Part shown: piece by piece, positions 6,819 through 15,064 of the stretch
How positions within the stretch are numbered: position 1 is the first letter of the stretch
How the letters are laid out: every line of letters begins with the position of its first letter
NCBI GenBank assembly: GCA_041665285.1
Contig: JBAYJC010000007.1
Span: 1 to 63,744, forward strand
DNA length: 63,744 bases
From: JBAYJC01 sp041665285
Lineage (GTDB): Bacteria; Patescibacteriota; Patescibacteriia; 2-12-FULL-60-25
Direction: 5' to 3'
Position numbers and translations under genes: made by a program
The notes under the pieces: model-generated
Told to the model about the DNA's origin: nothing
What the model saw: only the letters and a program-made list of their open reading frames with translations
Databases searched by the model: none

Positions 6819-8339
6819 GAGAATTTCTTTTAATTTCTCCAGTCCTTCCTCTTTTGTCTTGATGATCCCTTGATCTCGCATGGCTTCGATTTTTTCGATG
6901 ATCTCCCCAAATCGTTTCCCTGGTTTGATGGAGACGCCGAGTGATTTTGCCATGGTCATGATGTCGCGGCCTTGGATGAGCGTGGTTTTTGCTTGCTCCT
7001 CGAGCCCGTATCTTTCGACGGTTTCGCTGAAGAGGATGCCTGGTTCGTAGGGTTCTGTGTCTACATTGGGAAACAGACGTCCGCGCCGGTCAGCCTCTGT
7101 TGCGGCGAGATACACACGCCACGGCGTGGGGTAGATTCTGCGAATGAGCTTGCGGATCGCGTTGATGTATTGGTCTTTGGTGATGCTGTGCTCTTCAAAT
7201 CGTTTCCAATGGTCAAACGGCAACATGTGTTGCGTGGCAATGGCAATAGCCGCTTGCTCAGCCGCAGAGCCGAATGCCCATTTTGAAATAAGCGCCATGG
7301 CTGGCTCTTTGCCTGCGGCCTCATGTCCAAGCGAACGCAAACGCGGCACGCCGTGCTTTTCGCCGGGTGCGGTTGTCGCAGGCTTGCCCAAGTCATGGCA
7401 TAACGCGCCAAGCATGACCCACAAACGTTCTTCATCCGTAAAGAGATGCGCATCGCGGCGGATAATGGTTGCGGCCGCATCAATCACCATCATGGTGTGG
7501 ATCCACACGTCACCCTCTGGATGCCATTCTGGTTCTTGTGGCGTGTGTTTGAGCACTTCGAGTTCAGGATAGTATTTCGCAACAACACCAAGCTCGCGCG
7601 CGAGATTGAAGCCAACAGACGGTTGAGGTGCTTTTAGCAAAAGTTTTCTGATTTCGTCTGTCACGCGTTCTACGGAGAGCTCTTCCAAGGCTCCTTCTGC
7701 AACCATGTTCTTCATGAGTGCGAACGAGTGCACATCTGGCGTGAGATGGAAGCGCGCGGAAAATTGGATGGCGCGGTACACACGAAGAGGATCTTCCACA
7801 AAATGCGTTGCATCGACTACGCGAAGGATTTTTGCTTCCAGATCCTTTACGCCATCAAAAGGATCGAAAAGCTCGCCAGAAACAGGATTGAAGGAAATCG
7901 CATTGACCGTAAAATCGCGGCGTTTGCCTGCGTCGATCGGGGAAAGCCCAGGATCGCTATCAATCAAAAAGCCTTTGTGCCCTCGTCCTGCCTTTGACTC
8001 GCGGCGTGGAAGCGCTACGTCGATTTCAAACCCATCGCCTAGGAAGACCTTGAGCACACCAAACGATTCGCCGACCGCATCCACATGGTCTCCAAAAAGG
8101 TCTGTGACGATCTTGGTGAGATCCTCTGGAGATACACCAAATACCTCAATATCTGCATCTTTTGGTTGTAGACCAAGCAATAGATCCCGCACAAACCCAC
8201 CCACGACCCATGCGCTTGGTTTTGTATCGGGATAGGCAGGATTGGCTGGATGGTTCGCGACGGTCTGTGCGATGTCGTTGATGGCGCTCACCAGTCGAGG
8301 TTCCTGTCTTTGAAGCCGCTGAACGAGGTCTGTTTCCAT
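6813..8339 (-). CDS. cca: CCA-adding enzyme / tRNA nucleotidyltransferase
   Basis: 508 residues, class II poly(A) polymerase/CCA-adding family. The head domain has GGFVRDLLLG (about 47-56) followed by DADIEVFG with the catalytic aspartates. A neck region follows (RRDFTVNAISFN, ..EDPLRVYRAIQFSAR). An HD-type domain at about 270-390 has HTMMVIDAA, LCHDLGKP and GHE motifs. It repairs or adds the 3' CCA of tRNAs using CTP and ATP. Translation starts without a Shine-Dalgarno sequence, and a -35/-10 pair ends 7 nt before the ATG. Part of a run of single-promoter minus-strand core genes (xer, cca, hflX). Confidence 0.92.
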   Translation of the reverse strand: METDLVQRLQRQEPRLVSAINDIAQTVANHPANPAYPDTKPSAWVVGGFVRDLLLGLQPKDADIEVFGVSPEDLTKIVTDLFGDHVDAVGESFGVLKVFLGDGFEIDVALPRRESKAGRGHKGFLIDSDPGLSPIDAGKRRDFTVNAISFNPVSGELFDPFDGVKDLEAKILRVVDATHFVEDPLRVYRAIQFSARFHLTPDVHSFALMKNMVAEGALEELSVERVTDEIRKLLLKAPQPSVGFNLARELGVVAKYYPELEVLKHTPQEPEWHPEGDVWIHTMMVIDAAATIIRRDAHLFTDEERLWVMLGALCHDLGKPATTAPGEKHGVPRLRSLGHEAAGKEPAMALISKWAFGSAAEQAAIAIATQHMLPFDHWKRFEEHSITKDQYINAIRKLIRRIYPTPWRVYLAATEADRRGRLFPNVDTEPYEPGILFSETVERYGLEEQAKTTLIQGRDIMTMAKSLGVSIKPGKRFGEIIEKIEAMRDQGIIKTKEEGLEKLKEILK

Positions 8340-8346
8340 GGCACCT

Positions 8347-8375
8347 ACGGTATCGGGGAATGGTCAGCGCGTCAA
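8347..8375 (-). promoter_or_regulatory. Leaderless promoter of cca
   Basis: Minus strand TTGACG (8370-8375), 17 bp, TACCGT (8347-8352), 7 nt to the start codon at 8339. The -35 overlaps the hflX stop. Confidence 0.65.
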
Positions 8376-9472
8376 AAAAGCTTTTTCTCGATGGCTTTTT
8401 TCAATGCTTCCAGCCCCGTTCCCTTTGCGGCAGAGACATAGACCGGTGAGAACTCTGGGAAGGTGCCTTTGCAGGGGAGTTTTCGTTTATTGGGAAGCGC
8501 GTCGATTTTATTAAAAACGTAGATTTTTGGCGTGTTCGTGACGTTGATCTGCTTCAAAACATCTTCGACTTCCTCGATTTTTTCGCAGACATGCGGATCT
8601 GTGGCATCGATAACGTGCAGGAGAAGGTCCGCATCAACGGTTTCGTCCAGCGTAGAACGAAATGCGCTCACAAGTTGCGGCGGAAGGTCTTGGATAAAGC
8701 CGATGGTGTCTGAAATGAGAACCGGCTTTTCTCCCCACATTTTCCCCACATGCGTGTCGAGCGTGGCAAAAAGCTCGTTTGCTACATACGCGCCTTTATT
8801 TGTAAGCGCATTCACGAGCGTGGACTTGCCGGCATTCGTGTATCCGACCACGCTGACCGTCTTCAGGCCGATGCGATCACGACGATCACGGTGGAGTTGT
8901 CGCGAGGCCGCGACTTTTTCGAGTTGTTTTTCCGTTTGCTCCTCTTGTTTCGCCAGATGTCTTTTCATGACTTCCGTGTTTGTTTCGCCTTGCCCGCGCG
9001 TACCAATGCCCCCTGTTTGTTGCATGAGCTCAGAACCCATGCCAAAAATACGTGGACCCATGTGACGAATGGCCGCAAGTTTGATCTGTAGTTTTGCTTC
9101 CGCGGTTTTTGCGTGTTTGGAAAAGATTTTCAAAATAAGATCAATGCGATCCCAAACCTTGATGGGGGATTTGTTTTTGCGGAAAAACTCTTCGATTTCA
9201 AACAGTTGTTTAGGTTTGACGAGATTATTGATGATGAGGAGCTCTGCGTTTTCTTCTCGTGCGATCCTCAAAATGTCCTCCAGCTTTCCCGAGCCGACGA
9301 ACGTCCGATAATCAGGTTGTTGTCTCTTTTGAATGAGTTTCACGATCACAAAACCGCCGTACGTTTTCGTGAGCAGTTCCAATTCTTCCAGCCGACGATC
9401 CGCGACAAGCTTTTCCATTTGCGGTGGAATAATGTCGATCAAGATCGCACGAGGCTTTTGAGGGAGAGGCAT
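8372..9472 (-). CDS. hflX: GTPase HflX
   Basis: 366 residues. N-terminal HflX domain (LVADRRLEELELLTKTYGG, then FVGSGKLEDI), the family linker GIGTRGQGET, a coiled segment, and a G domain with G1 GYTNAGKST, G3 DTIGF, G4 NKID and a G5-like VSAAKG. HflX binds the 50S subunit and splits or rescues stalled ribosomes. The start at 9472 (MPLPQKP) is preferred over 9490. It has no Shine-Dalgarno sequence, and an extended -10 (TGC TACCCT) ends 6 nt upstream, so it is leaderless. Confidence 0.93.
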   Translation of the reverse strand: MPLPQKPRAILIDIIPPQMEKLVADRRLEELELLTKTYGGFVIVKLIQKRQQPDYRTFVGSGKLEDILRIAREENAELLIINNLVKPKQLFEIEEFFRKNKSPIKVWDRIDLILKIFSKHAKTAEAKLQIKLAAIRHMGPRIFGMGSELMQQTGGIGTRGQGETNTEVMKRHLAKQEEQTEKQLEKVAASRQLHRDRRDRIGLKTVSVVGYTNAGKSTLVNALTNKGAYVANELFATLDTHVGKMWGEKPVLISDTIGFIQDLPPQLVSAFRSTLDETVDADLLLHVIDATDPHVCEKIEEVEDVLKQINVTNTPKIYVFNKIDALPNKRKLPCKGTFPEFSPVYVSAAKGTGLEALKKAIEKKLF

Positions 9473-9491
9473 GTAAGAAGGGTAGCACATC

Positions 9492-9547
9492 TGTGGATAT
9501 CTTTTCTTCCACAGCTATGTGGATAGGGTTGTGAGGTCTGTGGATTG
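9492..9547 (+). promoter_or_regulatory. Cluster of three DnaA-box-like sequences
   Basis: TGTGGATAT (9492-9500), TGTGGATAG (9518-9526) and TGTGGATTG (9539-9547) are the reverse complements of near-consensus TTATCCACA boxes, with 1, 1 and 2 mismatches, all in one orientation. They lie in the 246-nt gap between hflX and a lipoprotein gene. It could be a DnaA-titration or regulatory site. No dnaA or dnaN gene is near, so an origin is not claimed. Confidence 0.35.
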
Positions 9548-9718
9548 TTTGTTGTTTTGAACACGTTTCGTGCGCGTCACGTCCTACGGATTTCAAAGTT
9601 TTTCTAATCTTAGGCAAGATTTTGTTGAGTAAGCGAGACAATTTTTTTGACGAGCGTCTCGATTTTTGGAACGCAGTATAAAAGGATCAATCATGATCCT
9701 CGCTACAAGGAGTTTCTC

Positions 9719-10729
9719 ATGAAGCGCCAGATCACCTTTCCTCCGCTGCCCATCATCTTCGTTTCTGTCATGGTTTTCTTCAGCGTGTTCCTCCTTCCGG
9801 GGTGCGCGCGGGAGGAGCCGACGCAGGAGCAGACCGTCGCGGAACAGCGTGCAGACGTTTCTGCGCACTTGCCCGGCACTCTGCTCGCGGACGATGGCGG
9901 CAGGCTCTGGATCGTGGGCACGTGGCCGGATCGGCTCCTGATCTCTTCGGATCAGGCTGTGACGCAGGGGCTTTCGCCGTCTTCGGCCATTCCGCTGTCT
10001 GCGGCGGAGCGCGACTGCCTTCGTCCCATGGGCACGTTCACGTCCCCTCGGGCAGGTTTCGAGCTGGTGGTCTTGCCCACGAATGGGCTCTGGTACGTGG
10101 ATCGCGTGCAGGGAGTGCGGCGCATGGCAGACCCCACGATCGCCCGTCTGTGGCACGACGACCCCAATCGCGCGACGGTCGTGCGAGTGGATGTGGACGA
10201 GTGGATGCGTGCGTATCGCAACCTCGGCCCCATGCCTGTGCCTCTGGGCGCGCTCGTGAGGAGCGAGGGCCGTCTCTTCTACGCCAGCGACCGTCAGGTG
10301 CGTGCGTTTGCCACGAACGAGCTCGCGCGTACCGTGGGCTATCAGACAGCTTCTGCGGTCGAGCTCATGCCCGACGAATTGCAGGCCATTGCCGGCACGG
10401 GCGAGGATCTCACGATCGAGCTCTTCCAGTCATGCCCGCTCCTCAGTTGGGAAGCGCGGCGTGACGAGGATGCGGACCATGACGGTGCCACGCGCGCCAC
10501 GGACTGCGACGACGAGGATGCGCGTCGCTTCCCCGGCAACGCGGAACTCTGCGACAGCGTGGACAACGACTGCGACGAGGAGGTGGACGAGACGTTCCGC
10601 GTGGGCCAGGCCTGCGAGATCTTCTACGTCGGATGCCAGGAGCAGGGCCGCTACGCCTGCGCCGAGAGCGGCTCGCGCCTCGTGTGCGTCGGCAACGAAG
10701 GGAGGTGCTCTCCCGAAGACGCGATGTAG
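9719..10729 (+). CDS. Lipoprotein with MopE-type metal-binding motif
   Basis: 336 residues; the start follows ACAAGGAG. The signal peptide ends in a lipobox (FLLPGC, Cys near residue 24). The middle (about 40-240) is an alpha/beta region of unknown fold (LADDGGRLWIVGTWPDRLL, LPTNGLWYVDRVQG). Residues about 250-295 match the putative metal-binding MopE repeat: DADHDGATRATDCDDEDARRF-PGNAELCDSVDNDCDEEVDE. A Cys-rich tail follows (CEIFYVGC..YACAE..CVGNEGRC). Such motifs bind Ca2+ or Cu and are common on secreted proteins of other phyla, so lateral origin is plausible. Class 2 gene with its own terminator. Confidence 0.75.
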   Translation: MKRQITFPPLPIIFVSVMVFFSVFLLPGCAREEPTQEQTVAEQRADVSAHLPGTLLADDGGRLWIVGTWPDRLLISSDQAVTQGLSPSSAIPLSAAERDCLRPMGTFTSPRAGFELVVLPTNGLWYVDRVQGVRRMADPTIARLWHDDPNRATVVRVDVDEWMRAYRNLGPMPVPLGALVRSEGRLFYASDRQVRAFATNELARTVGYQTASAVELMPDELQAIAGTGEDLTIELFQSCPLLSWEARRDEDADHDGATRATDCDDEDARRFPGNAELCDSVDNDCDEEVDETFRVGQACEIFYVGCQEQGRYACAESGSRLVCVGNEGRCSPEDAM

Positions 10730-10753
10730 CATTCGCGCAACACGTTCTTCCTT

Positions 10754-10784
10754 CGCCGCCTCTCCTCGAGTCGGCGTTTTTTAT
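10754..10784 (+). terminator. Terminator of the MopE-motif lipoprotein gene
   Basis: CGCCG...CGGCG stem followed by TTTTTTA. Its right half (21 bp, 10762-10782) is repeated exactly at 13090-13110. Confidence 0.6.
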
Positions 10785-10810
10785 TGGCGTCTTCCGATCA
10801 AAGCTGCTTG

Positions 10811-13045
10811 TTAGTGCCTAGGAGATCTCCCTGTGAGTAGTGGCCAGTTCCAATCGTTATGCAATTTTTCCCATGCTAAAGAAAACTGTGATGCATTTTG
10901 ATGGCTGGAGACAATGGCTTCAGCTCTTTGCCAAAATTGGGGCGAAAAAGCCGCTTGTCCCAGTACATTGTTGTTGAGGCTTGCACGAATGATCCATAGG
11001 TTGGCGAATTCATTCATAGCCACTAACCATCGTTGTGTCTCAGGATCGTTACTGTCGAGCTGTGCGGCGACGCCCGCTTCTCGAACGATCGTCTCTGCAT
11101 CGCGCAGGAGGCGTAGCGATTCACTTTCTTGGTTTGAGGCATCCCAAAAAGCGCCAAATGCTGTGCGGATGCGATTGGTGGCACGAACCTCATGGCTCAC
11201 CCGATCTGATCCATTGAAGATGTCGTTTTCCGTGGAAAGATCCCACTCAATAATGATGCGATTTGGAGTATTGTATTGTTCGAGAATATGCATGGCGCGC
11301 TCGCGTGTTTCTGAGAGATTGATCAGGAGGCGTAAAGCGCTCACGAGATCATAATCGCCCTCGCCCCTAAGAGAACGAAGATCCTGCATAAGCGTCGTGG
11401 CGAGTTGTAGTGCTTTTGCCTCGCCAATCGGACCGAGAAAGGCAATATCATAGACACGTTCACCCTGCACACGTTCGATGACTCCGGGCTGTTGGAGGAG
11501 TGTGGTGCCTTCTGCGCGGTAGTGTGCGATTTTCGATTCGGCCATTCTATAGGCCTGGCCACGCGAGGAGAGCGCCGCTTGGCTCGAGCCAATGCGATAC
11601 AGCATCACCAGCGAGCCAGCGATCACGGCTTTTTCGGCGGGGCTCTGTGTTTGGTTGATCTCTCTCTCGAATATTCTTATAGCATGACTAAGATCATTCC
11701 AGTTTTGGGGAGAAAGACGCGGTGTTGTCTCCAGGGGGATCTCTGTTTCTGAGGGTTGTTCTGGATCGGTGATGGAATGGCTCGTTGGATAAAACGGAAG
11801 GAGATCGTTAAGCGATCTTGTTGCGGACAATACTTCTTGTTGTCGCTCTTGTATCTGTCTTGTATCTGTTGCATCTGTTGGGGATTCGGGTTGTACACGT
11901 TCCGTAGAAAAGTGTTCGGCAGTGAGCCTTCTTACAAATGGGATATTTCCAGGGGATGCGTGGTCTCCTGGGCGAAATGCTGGCAAAGCGAGGTCCCAGC
12001 CACCTGTGGTACTGGGTTGATGGGTACGCGCTCTCTGTTGCGCACCGGTAGCCCTGCGACTTTCTTCTGTGTGCGATGATTGGGAATGCTGTTCTTCTGT
12101 TGTCCTACGCGCCATTCGACCCAGCGTGTTCCGCACATGTTCCATGGGGTCGTGATTTGGCGTGATGGTTTGATTTTCCGCATACCGACGCACAATGTCT
12201 TCCAATGACTGAAAAATACCAGATTGTAGAGCAGGTCTTTGCGCAACAAGGTCAATTTCTTCTGTGGTTCCGTCCGGAAGGGTGAAGCGTAAAATCGGCG
12301 CCCAATGACCAATGCCATCTGCATTTGGTGGATAGGCGCGCATGCCGAGTTGTCGCCAGAGAGGAGAGGCGGCCATGACCGCAAGGGTGCCAAGTGTATT
12401 CATGCGGCAGGGCCCTCCTTTTTCTTGAAAAAATGTGAGCACGTCTGCGCCTCCAAAACCGGCCACATAATCATAATCGCCGAGTGCGGCGGCGAGCGCT
12501 TCTGCGGCGTGGCGTGCGTCCTCCATGTTTCGGACCTCGCGAAGACGTCCAAGACGTTCTCGAAAAATACGCGATGCGTCATAATACCGTTCTTCTGCAA
12601 GTTCGCGCATAACGGTCTCTCCTTGCTCCTGTAAATCCGCTTGATCAGTATCGCGGAGAAAAGCCCAAAAATTGAGACGCCCTTCACGCAGCTCTTTGCG
12701 TGCTCGATCAATGGCTAGTGTGCGTACAGAACGTCTCTCTACGCGAGACGTTGCTCGCTCGACAGCATTCCAAGCACGCGTAACTGGTTCCTCGATTTGT
12801 TCTGCCGCTTTTGGTGTCCCAGTCAGCACACCATGCATGCCAATAGCGAGCGCAACATTTTTCCAAAGGCGTGCTTTTTTTGGTTTTTCGATCAGGGAAG
12901 CACGTACTTTTGTTGCGCGTATTCGTTGAGCCTCCTCTGTTTGCGCGTCAGGGGACGGTTTAGCCAGGGGGGCCTGTGATTTTTTTGGTTGCTTCTCCTG
13001 TTTTGGTAACAAGGAAGGAATGGCGGGAAAAGGAAAATCCATCAT
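10811..13045 (-). CDS. Large protein with possible transglutaminase-like core
   Basis: 744 residues, no signal peptide or membrane helix. The N-terminus is basic, Pro/Lys-rich and disordered (KQEKQPKKSQAPLAKP). Around residues 215-280 the order GGPCRMN.., GIGHWAPI.., EEIDL resembles the Cys-His-Asp order of transglutaminase-like cysteine enzymes; this is an inference from motif order only. A Gln/Thr/Ser-rich stretch (about 310-360) leads to a helical C-terminal half. No Shine-Dalgarno sequence at the start. A TATACT box lies 13 nt upstream, so it is class 1. It is flanked by two copies of a 21-bp terminator half. Function unknown. Confidence 0.55.
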   Translation of the reverse strand: MMDFPFPAIPSLLPKQEKQPKKSQAPLAKPSPDAQTEEAQRIRATKVRASLIEKPKKARLWKNVALAIGMHGVLTGTPKAAEQIEEPVTRAWNAVERATSRVERRSVRTLAIDRARKELREGRLNFWAFLRDTDQADLQEQGETVMRELAEERYYDASRIFRERLGRLREVRNMEDARHAAEALAAALGDYDYVAGFGGADVLTFFQEKGGPCRMNTLGTLAVMAASPLWRQLGMRAYPPNADGIGHWAPILRFTLPDGTTEEIDLVAQRPALQSGIFQSLEDIVRRYAENQTITPNHDPMEHVRNTLGRMARRTTEEQHSQSSHTEESRRATGAQQRARTHQPSTTGGWDLALPAFRPGDHASPGNIPFVRRLTAEHFSTERVQPESPTDATDTRQIQERQQEVLSATRSLNDLLPFYPTSHSITDPEQPSETEIPLETTPRLSPQNWNDLSHAIRIFEREINQTQSPAEKAVIAGSLVMLYRIGSSQAALSSRGQAYRMAESKIAHYRAEGTTLLQQPGVIERVQGERVYDIAFLGPIGEAKALQLATTLMQDLRSLRGEGDYDLVSALRLLINLSETRERAMHILEQYNTPNRIIIEWDLSTENDIFNGSDRVSHEVRATNRIRTAFGAFWDASNQESESLRLLRDAETIVREAGVAAQLDSNDPETQRWLVAMNEFANLWIIRASLNNNVLGQAAFSPQFWQRAEAIVSSHQNASQFSLAWEKLHNDWNWPLLTGRSPRH

Positions 13046-13075
13046 AATACGCAAAGAGTATACCGAAAAAGAGCC

Positions 13076-13111
13076 GACCGTGCGAAGTCCTCCTCGAGTC
13101 GGCGTTTTTTT
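13076..13111 (+). terminator. Plus-strand terminator with no gene of its own
   Basis: GCCGAC...GTCGGC stem and seven T, placed between a divergent minus-strand start (13045) and the transporter start (13126). It repeats the right half of the terminator at 10754-10784. The extended -10 of the transporter (TGT CATACT, 13112-13120) overlaps its T-tract. Confidence 0.55.
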
Positions 13112-13125
13112 GTCATACTGTGTGC

Positions 13126-14367
13126 ATGGCGTTCTTTCGATTTCTCAAAAAACTTGGACCAGGGGTGATTACGGGCGCGTCTGATGATGATCCGTCTGGC
13201 ATTGTCACGTATTCGCAGGCAGGCGCGGCCTTTGGTTTTTCCATGCTTTGGACGGCATTGCTCACGTTACCGCTCATGATTGCCGTGCAAGAGATGTGCG
13301 CGCGCATTGGCACGGTCACAGGTCGCGGGATCGTGGCAAATTTGAAGCGTCGTGCGCCACGTTGGCTCGTGCTTTTGGTCGTGGGCCTTGTGACGGTTGC
13401 GAACACGATCAATATTGGCGCTGATCTTGGCATGATGGCCTCAGCTATGCAGCTGCTTGTGCCCGTTTCCAAGACGCTGTTATTGATTGGCATGGGCGTG
13501 GTCACGCTCCTCCTGGAGATATTTTTGCCATATAAAACATACGCACGCTATCTCAAATGGCTCACGCTTACGCTTTTGTCCTATGTGTTGATTGCCTTTG
13601 TGGTGCGTGTGCCGTGGCGTGAAGCGATTTGGTCGACGTTTTTGCCGACCATCCATTTTACAAAAGAATATCTGTTGATTTTTGTTGCGTTTCTTGGGAC
13701 AACGATTTCGCCCTATCTTTTTTTCTGGCAGGCAAGCGAAGAAGTGGAGGAACGATCCTGTGTGACAAACGGTACGATAAAGTCCATGCCTGATTGTTTG
13801 CAGAAAATGCGCGTGGATACTGCCTTAGGCATGACGTATTCAAACCTGATTGCCTGGTTTATCGTGCTTACAGCCGCAACCGTACTGTTTCGCCATGGAG
13901 TGACAGATATCCAATCCGCAGATCAGGCCGCCGCAATTTTAGAACCGCTTGCTGGACGCTTTGCCTCTTCGCTGTTTGCGTTTGGTGTTGTGGGGATCGG
14001 TTTGCTCGCGATTCCTGTTTTGTCCGGGAGTATTGCGTATGCTATATGCGAGGCTTTTGGCTGGAAAGAAGGTTTGAATAAGAAATGGCATCAAGCAAAA
14101 ATCTTCTATTCGATCATCGTTGCCTCTGTGGTGATTGGACTCGCGATGAACGGGTTAGGCATCAATCCCGTGAAGCAGATGATCTATGCGGCGGTGTGCA
14201 ATGCCATAGCGGCCGCGCCTCTGTTGTATGTGATCCAAAGGCTTGCAAGTGATAAAAAAATCATGGGCAAATATGTGAGCAGTCGATTTTCGCGCATCTT
14301 GTGTGTGATGGCTTGCGTGCTGATGGGTGCGGCTTCTCTTGCGTGGCTTGTGGTGGAGATCGTTTAG
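13126..14367 (+). CDS. NRAMP-family divalent metal transporter
   Basis: 413 residues with about eleven membrane helices. The first helix carries GPGVITGASDDDPSG, the NRAMP helix-1 region, but with DDDPSG in place of the classical DPGN. The later GTTISPYLFFWQASEEVEE replaces the MPH segment of helix 6. This variant subgroup occurs in many bacteria; its metal (Mn, Fe or Mg) cannot be told from sequence. It would import divalent cations across the cytoplasmic membrane with protons. There is no Shine-Dalgarno sequence. The extended -10 ends 5 nt before the ATG, so the mRNA is leaderless. Confidence 0.85.
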   Translation: MAFFRFLKKLGPGVITGASDDDPSGIVTYSQAGAAFGFSMLWTALLTLPLMIAVQEMCARIGTVTGRGIVANLKRRAPRWLVLLVVGLVTVANTINIGADLGMMASAMQLLVPVSKTLLLIGMGVVTLLLEIFLPYKTYARYLKWLTLTLLSYVLIAFVVRVPWREAIWSTFLPTIHFTKEYLLIFVAFLGTTISPYLFFWQASEEVEERSCVTNGTIKSMPDCLQKMRVDTALGMTYSNLIAWFIVLTAATVLFRHGVTDIQSADQAAAILEPLAGRFASSLFAFGVVGIGLLAIPVLSGSIAYAICEAFGWKEGLNKKWHQAKIFYSIIVASVVIGLAMNGLGINPVKQMIYAAVCNAIAAAPLLYVIQRLASDKKIMGKYVSSRFSRILCVMACVLMGAASLAWLVVEIV

Positions 14368-14393
14368 TGGGGGTATAGGAGGGAAGATAGCAA

Positions 14394-14420
14394 AAACGAC
14401 AGGGTAAGCTGTCGTTTTTT
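14394..14420. terminator. Bidirectional terminator between transporter and tRNA-Phe
   Basis: AACGACAG-GGTAAG-CTGTCGTT hairpin with T-runs on both strands. It serves the NRAMP-type gene (+) and tRNA-Phe (-). Confidence 0.8.
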
Positions 14421-14421
14421 G

Positions 14422-14496
14422 TGGTGCCGAAGGCCAGGATTGAACTGGCGACGCAAGGATTTTCAGTCCTTCGCTCTACCACTGAGCTACTTCGGC
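14422..14496 (-). tRNA. tRNA-Phe(GAA)
   Basis: 75 nt with a complete cloverleaf. Acceptor GCCGAAG/CTTCGGC, D-arm with AGCTCAGTGGTAGAGC, anticodon stem AAGGA/TCCTT and loop CTGAAAA (anticodon GAA), T-arm with TTCAATC, discriminator A and encoded CCA. Confidence 0.95.
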
Positions 14497-14591
14497 GAAA
14501 TCTGTCTTATTCAGCCGCATGGCTATAGGAGTTTCCGAACGTGAAGAGTGTAGCGATTTGCGTCCTCCCTGGCAAGTAGGGGCATATTTCT

Positions 14592-14623
14592 AAAAAAAAT
14601 GACCCGGAGCAGGAGGCTACGGG
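14592..14623 (-). terminator. Terminator of the 14624-14959 gene
   Basis: Minus strand ACCCGTAGC..GCTCCGGGT hairpin followed by eight T. An almost identical hairpin (15032-15064) ends the kinase gene, so the two terminators bracket the 14624-14959 gene as direct repeats. Confidence 0.8.
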
Positions 14624-14959
14624 TTAGGTTCGGCGGCGGACGCGGAGCTCTTCGGGAGAGATGACGTGAAGAAGGGCGAGGTCGCGGGAGATCGCCTCGA
14701 TCGCCAGCCCCCGACCGTCGAGTGCTGGCGTGAGGATGTCCGCGAGCAGGATGGCCAGGTCCTTTGCGTCCGTCATGGGGGAGAAGTGCAGGCCGGTCGC
14801 GCTTTCTCCGTTGATGTAGAGACGATGCTCCCCGCGAAAACACGTGATCTGCAGGTCGACCTTGTCCGTGTTCGCTTCGCGTCCGATCCTGAAGTAGTCG
14901 CCCACCTGGAGCTCGGTGACCCTGCGTCCGTTCGGCTCGAAATGCAGTTTGAATCCCAT
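14624..14959 (-). CDS. Small hypothetical protein
   Basis: 111 residues; the start at 14959 follows GGGAGGAA. No membrane segment or signal. The N-terminal half has alternating hydrophobic strands (FKLHFEPNGRRVTELQVGDYFRIG, HRLYINGESATGLHF). The C-terminal half is helical (AKDLAILLADILTP, LAIEAISRDLALLHVI) and ends in a basic tail (RVRRRT). No family recognised. It sits just downstream of the Ser/Thr kinase gene but has its own terminator. The strand-rich start could be a forkhead-associated-like or other phosphopeptide module, but no FHA signature is visible, so I do not assign one. Confidence 0.55.
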   Translation of the reverse strand: MGFKLHFEPNGRRVTELQVGDYFRIGREANTDKVDLQITCFRGEHRLYINGESATGLHFSPMTDAKDLAILLADILTPALDGRGLAIEAISRDLALLHVISPEELRVRRRT

Positions 14960-15031
14960 GGTGGTTCCTCCCTTGCGGGCAAGGAGTACCACGGAGAGGC
15001 TGTTTTGTCAATCTGCCTAAGCATCTAGAAT

Positions 15032-15064
15032 AAAAAAATGACCCGGAGCTTAGCGGCTACGGGT
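15032..15064 (-). terminator. Terminator of the protein kinase gene
   Basis: Minus strand ACCCGTAGCCGCTAAGCTCCGGGT hairpin followed by seven T. Near-copy of 14592-14623. Confidence 0.8.
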
